A DNA stretch of 64,000 nucleotides, from contig CM030934.1 in the NCBI GenBank assembly GCA_018136815.1, positions 5,033,587 through 5,097,586 of the forward strand, in the 5' to 3' direction. Numbering within the stretch: the stretch's first letter is position 1; every line of letters starts with the position of its first letter. Under the pieces are notes generated by a model. That model did not search any database. It saw only the letters and a list, made by a program, of their open reading frames with translations, and was not told where the DNA came from. Shown in pieces: positions 42,501 through 50,930 of the stretch. A program made the position numbers and the translations under genes. This DNA comes from Isochrysis galbana (taxonomy: Eukaryota > Haptophyta > Isochrysidales > Isochrysidaceae).

Positions 42501-45500
42501 GCTGTCCTCTAGACGAAGCTTGGAGTTGACGTCGCGATAATCTACGCAGAAACGTACGGAGCCATCCTTCTTAGTGACTAGCACGACTCGAGAGGCCCAC
42601 GACGAATTTGATTTCCTAATGATGCCCGCGGACTCCATCTTGCAAACTTCGTCCTCTATGATCTTCTCACCCTCTCGTCCAACTCTAGACGGTGCGTGGC
42701 GGTGAGCTTCGGCTCCGGGGTTGAGCGGTAGCTCTACCTCCATCACGTGAGTGTGATTCGGGTTGGTCGGGTCAATTGCGAAAGCAGCGATACGTCGGGC
42801 CAGTAGACGACGAACTTGTTCACGTTGGGGCATCGAGAGACGGCCTTCGGGGTCGATCTTGGCTGCCTCGAGGAGCTTACGCTGGTCCTCGTCGAGCGAC
42901 TCAATCACATCCGGCGAGTTAACGGCCCCGACGCGGCGATATGTTCCAGCGTGAATTTTGAATCGAACCTGTAGCGAAGCTACAGGATGGAACGACGGAA
43001 GGTGTAGAGGTTTGGGGTCAGTGTTGACCACCGTAACCGCGATGGTGTGGTCGGAGTTCGACCTCTCTACTTGGGGAATGACGAGAGGAGAGCTATCGAT
43101 CGTTTCACGCGTAGGGAGTCGGTCCACGAGCATGGCGCAGTCTTCGTGTTCTCGAAGAGCTAGCGGAATTCGGACGTGAAACGTTGCGCGATGATAGGCC
43201 GGGATCGTGATAGGTTCGTGGGTGTATAGGAGGTACTCGGAGCCACATGATGCCGGCGCTTTGGCGGCAAACTCATCGGCCGTGCTGAAGAGAGGCTCGG
43301 TGACTAGCTGGTTGTCGTTTTTGATGGCCTGCGGCCCTCGGAAGAAGTCAGTCGTGATTGGGTTCGCGGAGGTCGGACAGACCTGTGCACAAGTCATGCT
43401 GACAGGGACCACCGCTATCGGTGACGTCGAGACGCGAAAGATCGGCGGAGCGTCGGGGCTTGGACTGCCATTAACCTCAAGAGGAGCCACCGTGGATGGA
43501 GCACCGAGGGTGATAGAGCCGTCCGCGCTGTCGGAGGCGAGCTGAATCGAAGCGGCGTGCGTGGCTAAGAAGTCGTTCCCGAGCAGCAGCATCGGGTTGC
43601 CTTCAATCACCATGAACGTATGACGAAAGAGAAATCCACCGACGGAGAAGACGATTCGAGCCTTGCCTCGCGTGATAAGAGGCAGGCCGTCCGGACCGTG
43701 AAGCGGTGTCACTACGGCTTGTGGCAGCCGCTCGACGCATGCGTCTTTGGGTAGGCTGGACAAGAGGGAAGTGGTCACGACCGACGGGCCAGCTCCGGTG
43801 TCAGCGAGTGTGCTGTTGACCGTGAGAGCGGAGTCGGCTAAGATAACTCCTTCTTTGCCGGTAGCCTCGCCGGAGCGGCAGACCACTAGGTCTCGAACAT
43901 ATAGGCAATGCCTTGGGTAGGCAGATGGTAGGGTATCCACGACGCTATCCGGTCGGTGCGCGGTCACGTGTGCGATGGTGTCGGACGGGGACGGGGTTGG
44001 TCGACAGCGTGGTTGCTCGGGTGAATTCGTCGTCATGGTGATCGTCGTCTCTTCGGGTAATCCGACTGCCGCTATCGTGGCAGAGGGTCTAGAGGCGTCG
44101 TCCTCGTTGGTAGCGGTGCAGGGTGATAGCTTGGGACTAGTGTATCCCAGGCCTCTCTTGTCGGTGGGGTGCCTCGGGTGGTTGGACATCTTTTCCCAGT
44201 CTTTCTCGAGACGAGCTTGGGCTTCTGTCTTGGGTCTTCGAACTAATGAGGCTAGCTCTTCGGCGCGGATGCCTTTGGCTTCCACGAACTCGATCGGCGC
44301 TCGGACGGCAGCGGCGAGGTCGGATTCCTCGTCGGCGCCTCGTCCGGCTAGAGCTTGCGCTCTTATTTCGTCAGCGGTTTCGAGCGTGACGTTGGACCAT
44401 TTCTGGTCCCCGTTCACTCCGAATGATTGCCATTGTTGGCGCCGCTTCCGGAGAGTCGTCGGCGTCGTCGGACGCGGCGAGCTCGCGCGTGCCGGAGGCG
44501 GGGCGGTCCATGGAGAGAATGGGTCGTGGAGAGTAGATTCGGAGGCGTAGAGTGGCGTGTCGTTGTCGTGGTTATCGTGGGTTTCTTTTTGGTCTTCGTG
44601 GTTGTCTGACTCGGGAGTAGCTGGACGGGAAACAACGGGGTCGGAAGAAACTTCACTAGATTCCCTCCCCCTCTCATAACGATGAAGAGCCGACCACGGC
44701 TCGTATGCGGTAGCCTCAGTCGAGCTAAGGGAAGGCCGGTCCGATAGGCTGCGCCGCGCGCAAGCGAGTAGCTCCAACGCGGACAGTTTCTTCGTCGATG
44801 GCTGGTCTCCCTGTTGGCTCAAATGTCGAAGAAGAACAGGCATCCAATGGGTCGCCATCGCTCCAGCTACACCGACGTAGGTGCGGCTGCGAAGGGCGCC
44901 ACGGTGCGGTGAAGGAGAGAGGTTAGCCATGGCCGACTCACGGCCATCCACGACGCAGGTTGGCTGGAGAGGCGGCAGCCCTTTGGTGAGGTACAACCCG
45001 GTGGCTTTCTGGTGTCCAGTGCCGTGCTCCCAGGGTTGGACGAATTGGGTCGGGGTCAACCCCCCGACTAAACGGCGAGCTTCCGCATGCATCCGAGGGT
45101 TCTCAACCGCTACAAACGGAGCAGTGGCGGAGGCCATTGACTTGAAGACGCGGGCGGCCGACTCAAGAGCGGCACGACGTCCGGGTTCTTGGGAGAGCCA
45201 TTGACTGCTGACGGCGGAGAGGTACGTGCAGGGCGGGTGGGCGATGACTAGGTCCCAACCTAGGTTTTGGACATGAAGCGCGTCGCCTTGGAAGTGGGGC
45301 ACGTAGTCAATCTCGGAAGGATACAAATCGCACGTAGCTACATCAGCTCCGGCGAGTAGGAACATGGAGGAGACGACGCCGCTAGTCTCACCAACGACGA
45401 GAACTCGTGGGGCGTGACAGCCAGAAGTCAGCCCGTCTTGGACTTGTTGACTTGTCTTCGTGAGCTCAGCGCAAAGCTCATCGAAGTGCTTGGGTAGCGC

Positions 45501-47630
45501 GGCGGCAGGCGAGGCTAGGGTGCCGTTGCGAGGCCGGCGGAGCTCTTGGGCTGCCTCCGTGAGGTGCCGAGGTAATACCACCGCAGAGCCGCTCGCTCGT
45601 GCACGAAGAGAGGCGAGAGCGTGGAGAGCGGGTGACGGGGTATCATCGCGGGTGCCGACATCGGAGTTGTTTCGAGAGGAATCGAAGGACTGGATCGCGG
45701 ACGCATTGATCGCTGCCACGCGCATGATGGCGGTGGCAGTGGTATCGAGAGGCAGGCAGTGCTTGGAGGCTGCGACCGGTGGCCGCGGCGACGTAGGACG
45801 AATAGAAGAAGACTCGGATATCGACGACGTGGAGACGGGCTCAGAGGACGGGATTGACGAAGAAACTCGGAGAAGTGGGGTGTCGGATTGCGGCGACGGA
45901 CGCCGCGGCCGCGAGACCACCGGTGAGAGACATGAAGGACATGGCTTAGAGACTCGGTTGGGCTGGCTCAATGGGCGTAGAAGCTCGGTTTGGGAGGCGG
46001 CCGTTCCTCGACGTGCAAGGGAGTTGTGGTCACTCTCCATGGTCACGTCGGGAGAGGAATCGGGCCAGGCATCGACTTCGTTGCAATCTGTCGTCGGCGG
46101 GGTCGGCGCCGGCGAAAGAAGGGACGTGGCTGTCGTAGAAGCCGGCTGCGGGGAAGGCTGAGGCCAGGGTGGTGGCTCTGCGGCAGCGGCTGGCGTGGGT
46201 GGTGGCCGAAGAGGTTCTGCAATGCGAAGCATTCTTCGGAGGACTTGGCTCGGGCTAGCGGGTGGATGGACCGCTGAAATTACGGTGGATTCAGACTCGA
46301 ATTCGGAAGACTCGGCGACTTCAGAGGGGCTAGGAGACGGCTGTGCCAGCTCCTCCATGGCTCTCGGTTGATGGGGTGGCGTGGGAACGCCGGTGGTCGA
46401 CCGCAGACTCCGCGGTGACGTTAATTGGTACTCGGACTCGGACTCGTCGTTTCTGGCGTGCTGGGCACTGAAAACAGGGCTCACTTTCGAAATGGGAACG
46501 GACGGTGCCGGCCCAAAGGTGAAGCCCCCTGGCGTCGCAACCGTCGGTGAGGACGAGGCTGAAGCTTGTGATGACGATAGGGGCACGGTGGCCAGCACCG
46601 GTTGGCTCGGTGCGGCCGTAATCTCGGACTCGGTGACGGGCTTGATTACGCGGGCTCGGGATGCATTGTCTTGTGCGATTGGACTCGGACTCGGAACGGA
46701 AACGGAAGGGATCGGCTCGGCGGCGTGCAGCTTGCTGGAGTGGCAGGCCGGCTGCGGCGAGACTCGAAACGGTGGCTGGGATAAGGACACAGTGGCTGTC
46801 GTCGAGGGCTTCGGCGTCAGCTTGTGTTTGGACTCGATACGCGGTGGCTCGTGAAACGGGGCTCGGGTGTGGTTGGAATTCTGGACGTGACCGGAGATTC
46901 CAAATGACTCAGACTCGGGGCGTGGAGGACCGAAGGTGAACACTCCCTCGGAAGGAGTGGTCGTCGGAGGCTCAGTGGGTGGCTGGAGCTCCGTTAATCC
47001 TGCGGTCGACCGCGTGGTAGGGCTCGGTGACATTGTAAACTCGGACTCGGACTCGGACTCGGATGGCTCAGAACGGGGTTTGCTCAAAACAGGCTTGGAC
47101 TCGGACTCGAAAGAAAGTGGGGAAGAACCGGAGAACTGCGCCTCCATCGTCGTAGCGATGGAGACTGGTGATACCGGTGATGACTGGACTGGGCTCAGAC
47201 TCGTAGATGGGCGCGCGGTGGCGTAAGACGAAGAGGGCAATTCTGAACGTGACTTGGACTCGGACTCGTACTCGGGAGACGTTTTGTGGCTCGGACATGC
47301 GAAATTTGATTTGAGAGATTGAAGGTTGGATTGGGCCTGCGGCGGCTGGATTTTCGCAGACCGTGAGGTCTTGGACTGTTGATGCTTGGGGAGTGGCGTC
47401 GGGTAGCGGTTCAGCGGCTTGAGTTGATAGAGAGGCGGGGACGGTTGACTTGGTTTGGAGGACTCGTGCGTGATATCAAGAACCAGGATGGAATTATCGG
47501 CATTGGGAGAAATAGGGGTAATCGGCGAGGAGGCAGGAGAAAGAGGGGGGTGGAGGTGGAAGGGCTTGTCTGGAACTTGCGGAATCTTAGGGTACTGGTT
47601 GGAGGCCGTAGAAGTACTCGGCCGTAGCAT
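39516..47630 (-). CDS. pol: Ty3/gypsy chromovirus Pol with methyltransferase-like domain
   Basis: 2704 codons from the first Met after the Gag UAG; the frame is open back to that UAG, so it is probably made as Gag-Pol. In order: a Ser/Pro/Glu-rich disordered region with SESES runs (1-700); a domain like phage DNA cytosine methyltransferases (about 738-930: RVLVVGETSGVVSSM, CDLYPSE, AHPPCTYLSA with the PPC of motif IV, FVAVENPRM with the ENP of motif VI, SRTYVGVAGAMATHW); retropepsin with LADTGAGPSVV (D1277); RT with FCVDYRDVN and catalytic YLDD (about 1798); RNase H (FLVKTDGAS, about 1960-2075); integrase with an HHCC finger (H-x4-H then CHEC) and D-D-E residues in VYCDIL, RTDAGSN and GLVERAQ; and a chromodomain (about 2597-2645, YLVKWRGYPRSEATWES). 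All catalytic residues I can check are present. Chromodomains steer integration to marked chromatin. An apparently intact, potentially active element. Confidence 0.92.
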   Translation of the reverse strand: MLRPSTSTASNQYPKIPQVPDKPFHLHPPLSPASSPITPISPNADNSILVLDITHESSKPSQPSPPLYQLKPLNRYPTPLPKHQQSKTSRSAKIQPPQAQSNLQSLKSNFACPSHKTSPEYESESKSRSELPSSSYATARPSTSLSPVQSSPVSPVSIATTMEAQFSGSSPLSFESESKPVLSKPRSEPSESESESEFTMSPSPTTRSTAGLTELQPPTEPPTTTPSEGVFTFGPPRPESESFGISGHVQNSNHTRAPFHEPPRIESKHKLTPKPSTTATVSLSQPPFRVSPQPACHSSKLHAAEPIPSVSVPSPSPIAQDNASRARVIKPVTESEITAAPSQPVLATVPLSSSQASASSSPTVATPGGFTFGPAPSVPISKVSPVFSAQHARNDESESEYQLTSPRSLRSTTGVPTPPHQPRAMEELAQPSPSPSEVAESSEFESESTVISAVHPPASPSQVLRRMLRIAEPLRPPPTPAAAAEPPPWPQPSPQPASTTATSLLSPAPTPPTTDCNEVDAWPDSSPDVTMESDHNSLARRGTAASQTELLRPLSQPNRVSKPCPSCLSPVVSRPRRPSPQSDTPLLRVSSSIPSSEPVSTSSISESSSIRPTSPRPPVAASKHCLPLDTTATAIMRVAAINASAIQSFDSSRNNSDVGTRDDTPSPALHALASLRARASGSAVVLPRHLTEAAQELRRPRNGTLASPAAALPKHFDELCAELTKTSQQVQDGLTSGCHAPRVLVVGETSGVVSSMFLLAGADVATCDLYPSEIDYVPHFQGDALHVQNLGWDLVIAHPPCTYLSAVSSQWLSQEPGRRAALESAARVFKSMASATAPFVAVENPRMHAEARRLVGGLTPTQFVQPWEHGTGHQKATGLYLTKGLPPLQPTCVVDGRESAMANLSPSPHRGALRSRTYVGVAGAMATHWMPVLLRHLSQQGDQPSTKKLSALELLACARRSLSDRPSLSSTEATAYEPWSALHRYERGRESSEVSSDPVVSRPATPESDNHEDQKETHDNHDNDTPLYASESTLHDPFSPWTAPPPARASSPRPTTPTTLRKRRQQWQSFGVNGDQKWSNVTLETADEIRAQALAGRGADEESDLAAAVRAPIEFVEAKGIRAEELASLVRRPKTEAQARLEKDWEKMSNHPRHPTDKRGLGYTSPKLSPCTATNEDDASRPSATIAAVGLPEETTITMTTNSPEQPRCRPTPSPSDTIAHVTAHRPDSVVDTLPSAYPRHCLYVRDLVVCRSGEATGKEGVILADSALTVNSTLADTGAGPSVVTTSLLSSLPKDACVERLPQAVVTPLHGPDGLPLITRGKARIVFSVGGFLFRHTFMVIEGNPMLLLGNDFLATHAASIQLASDSADGSITLGAPSTVAPLEVNGSPSPDAPPIFRVSTSPIAVVPVSMTCAQVCPTSANPITTDFFRGPQAIKNDNQLVTEPLFSTADEFAAKAPASCGSEYLLYTHEPITIPAYHRATFHVRIPLALREHEDCAMLVDRLPTRETIDSSPLVIPQVERSNSDHTIAVTVVNTDPKPLHLPSFHPVASLQVRFKIHAGTYRRVGAVNSPDVIESLDEDQRKLLEAAKIDPEGRLSMPQREQVRRLLARRIAAFAIDPTNPNHTHVMEVELPLNPGAEAHRHAPSRVGREGEKIIEDEVCKMESAGIIRKSNSSWASRVVLVTKKDGSVRFCVDYRDVNSKLRLEDSPLPLTVEAIDRLSSGQGNLDSLFLCTLDLASGFWGIPIKESDKHITAFTTHRGKYEFNYLPFGVQSGPSYMCRLMDAVLGGLAWEICMPYLDDVGAWSTGVGDSLQAREESSFQQMLHRLDLVLERLIWAGLTCKMSKCVFFATSAEYLGHVVSREGLRMDPKKVEAVSKIDPTQINSIGAVRSFLGLCSYYRRFIRRFAIRAAPLTALTRKGCDVPVESQTEACRQAIEDLKQAICEEPVLAPPRDDRPFLVKTDGASKLGIAGVLAQKDDEGRERVVAYYGRSLSPAERHWTVTEIELLAALESIRNWRPYLWGRHFTLVVDHSALRWLHTMKDQVTGGPASRLMRWVLKLAEYRFDVVHKPGVTHWDADGLSRLVALEPDHDPLHLEESDVHSFDSSEIHDIVAAAVTSSTLTARRQQANDRLARQASESSESITSSYLDVGVPHADELRQALSTDEFASSIISELESILPKASSSIDSSSSSKKRSRFLLRDGLLYYRSSEAEEAPLRLYIPESLRDTYLRAYHDHLGHPGATRMTTLLRSRVYWPGLSASVSEYVRECHECTLGKPLPRPLAHPSGLSIGSYPFDVVYCDILSMAPTHDFVSGRSGFDKLIVFVDSLSRWIEAEPCNGNPSSAKCLDVFMRLIVSRYGVPRQLRTDAGSNLCSRLVDLILKATGTDLSTTEAYRHEGVGLVERAQQTLLTMTRVSNEGGAHWVDHLPFLLMSMRATAGRVVPKSPAAILFGRELRLPAQLADPAPVLELLPSRPPSDAVIYATELNKKLLESWRSALESTQEAQRESMRSASQKSKLGVTFKPGDRVCRRIPGHANKLQYLYSGPYRVEEAISATRYRLRDLENRQVKDEVHISNLRPYFTVTDSSPLAEDEYLVEELLDRKGDGVSFKYLVKWRGYPRSEATWESRIELLRRCADLVESYDTTFDRRPVQPQAHSAVDSSSSPSSSSQSNQVIPRRIQETSRTPPDLPSSRTRSRSQS
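44850..45415 (-). other. Phage-type cytosine-methyltransferase-like domain inside Pol
   Basis: Pol residues about 738-930. It resembles a group of phage and bacterial proteins annotated as DNA (cytosine) methyltransferases by order and spacing of: a nucleotide-binding start RVLVVGETSGVV, CDLYPSE, GDA then WDLVIAHPPCTYLS, a VENPRMH strand end, QPWEHGTGHQKAT, and SRTYVGVAGAMA. The PPC cysteine is the catalytic nucleophile in C5 methyltransferases and is kept. Enzyme activity and target base are inference. Confidence 0.72.
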
Positions 47631-47720
47631 AATACGATCTTTTGGTGGGTGGCGTTCAGGCCCACTACCCTGGACTGGTAGCGGGGTGACAGCGCGGACG
47701 TGGGCCCCGCCGGCGACCTA
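47631..47720 (-). promoter_or_regulatory. Single in-frame UAG between Gag and Pol (readthrough site)
   Basis: On the minus strand Gag ends CGTCCGGCCCAG then TAG (47720-47718) then GTCGCCGGCGGGG. Gag and Pol are in the same frame and the next 29 codons up to the Pol ATG at 47630 have no stop. The sequence after the UAG is very GC-rich and could fold. The same arrangement is seen at 59123-59125. Confidence 0.75.
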
Positions 47721-49671
47721 CTGGGCCGGACGGAGAACAACCATCGTGCGGAGGCGGCGGTGGACTTCTGGGTCGTTACCACACTCGCCACTGCCACCTT
47801 CGCAGAGAAAACGAATGTACGGTTGGCAAACGACGGGGTTATGAGCTCCGTCGCCCGTGCCATACTTCCACAGGTCTGCTTCGGGCGTACCAGATGGAGC
47901 CCGGGGACGAAAGGCGCAGTACGCGCAGCCGTTGGCGTCGGTCCACTCCTTGACGTCGCGGTCTAAGTCGTCGAGACGCGGCGCCGTCATGGTGGCATCC
48001 GAGGGACGGCAGCGCGTGAGCGCAGCGCGAAGGGCCGGGTGACCCGCGTAACGAGAAATTTGCCAGAAACGGGCTCGTGCTCGAGACCAGCTAGCTGGAT
48101 CCCATTCCGAGAGGCCCGAATCGGCCGGAAGCCCAAGGCCGTTCGGAGGGGATCACATTGGCGACGAGAAGACGTGCTTTTGCCGAGAGGACGGTCAAGA
48201 AGTGCGTCCGGTAACGGAGACGATGCGGAGTAATTCGTAGGCGGAGGCGGAGCCCGACGATTGTCAGCGCCAGTCGCCTTGCGGTTCGAGTTGTTGTTTT
48301 GCGATTTTAATGCCTCGGCCACCGCTGCTTGGACGGCGGCGACCATCGAAGCCGTAGTGTCCGCGGGGTTAGAGGCAGCCTTAGCAACCTTGGCGGTCTT
48401 GGTGGACTTGGAAGTAGTCGCCGGCGGCGTCACGGCGGCGACCGCGACCGACGTCTGTTGTTGGCTAGCACGGGCTTGTTCGTACGGGCTCAGGTAGCGC
48501 TGGCAGAGGTTGACGCACGAAAGGGCCGAGCGAGGGAGCTCGTGGTTCTCGACGCGGAAGCGAGTCTTTGCAAGACACTCGCCAAACTTGGTCGCGTTAT
48601 CCACGCCGCGAGCCGCGTCGACCTTGTCGTTCCGAATGATGGACTCGAATCGTTGATTGATATCGTGCGACATGTTTGGGTGGTCCCAGACCGTCGTGGC
48701 ATCCACCTTCGGTCACCCATCTTGCGGACGTACGCGCGCACCAAATTCTTGGATAACTCTAAGAGATCGGAGCCGGCTTCACGGGCTACGAGCCTGTCCC
48801 ACTCCATGGAGGCGGAGTCTTTGGCGAAGCCGGGCACGTTGGCCGCGAAGGTGGCGTCGCACTTGCGGAGAAGCACGTCGCAGGCCAGCGCGGGGTTGAG
48901 AGAGAGGACCGGGTCTTCGGCGAGATCGAGGAGGAAGGCGTAGATCCTTTGGTTGCCGGTGGTGCACAAGTTGGCGGCCGCTAGCAAGGATGTAAAGATT
49001 TCACGGTGGTCGCAGCCGAGCGAGAGGGCGCGCTCGAGCGGCTTGATGAAGGACAGACGAAAATCATTCCAGGAGGTGGCCGCTGTCTGGACGTTGTCCG
49101 AGGCCAGGCCTTCGGGAACTTGATCTCGGAAAGCTCTTTGCCCATTCGGACTTGGTGATGGAGGGTGCGGTCGAGGAAGAAGCGGCTCCGAGCCCACTTG
49201 GTCACGTGCTCCTTCTCGAAAAACACGCGGTAGTGCCAAACATGCCGGCTCGAGAGAGGCCGCCGTTGAGAATGGCGTGGATGAGCTCGAATCGTCGGAC
49301 TTCCTGTAGAGAGAGGCTACCTCGTAGGCGGCATCCTCAAACAGTTGGCCCCACGAGGCTAGGATGACCTCTCGCTCAGAAGCATCACCGGCGAGGCTTG
49401 GATCGACGGGATGGCGCCGAGCCGCCGGATTTGGAAGCGAGCGGAGGCCCGCGACGGTGGGTGGAGGTTGGGGATCAGAAACAGGCTCGGCGGACGTGAC
49501 AGGAACGGGCGTATTGAATACGGGATCGGAATTCGAATTCGGCGGAACGGAGAACGGCGCGGCGGGCAAAGGTTGAGAAGGGGACTCAACCGAGCCGGAG
49601 GGCACCAATGGAGTTGTCTCCTTCTTCCACAAGCGGTGGCGAAGTTTCGACTCGAGGAGAAGTCGTAGTGC
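47718..49671 (-). pseudogene. gag: Gypsy Gag, left-contig copy, frameshifted and cut by the gap
   Basis: Same sequence as 59123-61083, but about seven bases shorter, with the losses spread between about 48150 and 49650. They break Gag into overlapping frames (47718-47990, 47987-48706, 48490-49632). The intact frame is on the other side of the gap. Since the losses are limited to the contig end, I take them as sequencing errors rather than decay. Confidence 0.8.
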
Positions 49672-49771
49672 NNNNNNNNNNNNNNNNNNNNNNNNNNNNN
49701 NNNNNNNNNNNNNNNNNNNNNNNNNNNNNNNNNNNNNNNNNNNNNNNNNNNNNNNNNNNNNNNNNNNNNNN
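49672..49771. other. Assembly gap of 100 N
   Basis: Exactly 100 N, a conventional scaffold gap size. The sequence before it ends in gypsy Gag and the sequence after it begins in copia Gag. Confidence 0.99.
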
Positions 49772-50477
49772 CAAGAGGTGGATGATTTGACATTGATGGA
49801 CCTAGATTCTCAATGGGATGCTGTCTCACTCTCTCGTTGGAATCAACGAGCACTCAATATCCAACCTCATTGCCCACCTTCACAGTCTCAATGCAAAAAC
49901 GGCGTTCAACAACAAAAAACAATGATCAATTGGTGATCAAAGTTCTCTCGTGTATTACTTCAGACATCTCAGAATCTCTCTCTCACACTTGCCAAGAAGA
50001 AATCGCCGCCCCGCCCTCTCGTCGCCGTTTTGGACCAATAACGAGCGAGATATACTCAAACTCAAATCGGATCTCCAACCATTGTGGCGGATCAAATTCA
50101 ACACAGGGCCATCGCTATACCTAGCAAGGAGGGCCGTCGCGCTGCTGGCGGGGGGTACGCCCTGATGCCTCTTACTCTAATGAGACCGCCTTGATGGCTA
50201 AAACTACTCAAGGAATGTCACAATCACCACAGAGGGCTGTACTAACCTCGTCGCAAGCTATGAAAGCGCCTAGATGCTATCGCTGTCAAGGTTCGGGGCA
50301 CCCGCAGCATGTCCGACCCCGCCTGATCAGTCTGTCACTATCCAAGACTGGATAATGGCCCTTCAGTCGCACGCCGGCACACGCAGCAAGGGTAGAGGAA
50401 AAGGAAGATCGAGGGACAATAGGGGCGGCCGAGGTAAAGGGAACTCCGCCTATGTCGCTTCTGATGTAGACACCCGG
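49772..50477 (+). pseudogene. Copia-type Gag, right-contig duplicate
   Basis: Copy of 38345-39061 with many one-base losses (for example cactctctcgttgg for cacttctcacggttgg, and a damaged zinc-knuckle segment ggcacccgcagcatgtcc). Interpreted as the low-quality end of an overlapping contig, not a second element. Confidence 0.85.
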
Positions 50478-50674
50478 AGTAACAGCAAAACAAAATTCGA
50501 ATCGCAAATTTCGAGATCAAAACCTGCAAACCTGGACTTGAGACCATGGGGAATCCGAATCTGTGTGTCTTGTGCGTCAGTGGCAACACGGGGAACTGGT
50601 TCAATTGTAATTGTGAGCGCGTACCTTACACGAATATTCATGCCTACAGCCTTCAGATGGGCAGGAATACAACA
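50478..50674 (-). repeat. Gypsy LTR, duplicate of 39062-39258
   Basis: Same boundaries and neighbours as 39062-39258 and the same T at the one position where the two terminal LTRs differ, plus one A lost and one G gained. This supports it being the same LTR sequenced twice. Confidence 0.88.
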
Positions 50675-50930
50675 CCCCCCGACTTAAATCGAGACGTCTC
50701 CCGATGTCGAGCCAAGAGAGTTCATTTAACCATACGAGACGAGAGACCTAGAGGAGGAGGATTAACCCATGGATCCAAAGCGAGCACAAAATCGGCAGCT
50801 TAGCGCGGCGGCCCCCGATTTCGTACGTCACGTCCTACCACGTTCTCCCTTTTACAGGAGTTTGCTCGGGCAGTTGCGCTGGGTCAGGCGCTGACGCGAC
50901 GCTAATCATCCACTTCCGGTCGACTTAGCG

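Noticed and set aside
43975..46161. Plus-strand ORFs of 191 and 233 codons opposite Pol
   Set aside because: Antisense shadows of the biased Pol coding sequence; no family features, and the same shadows recur in the second copy.
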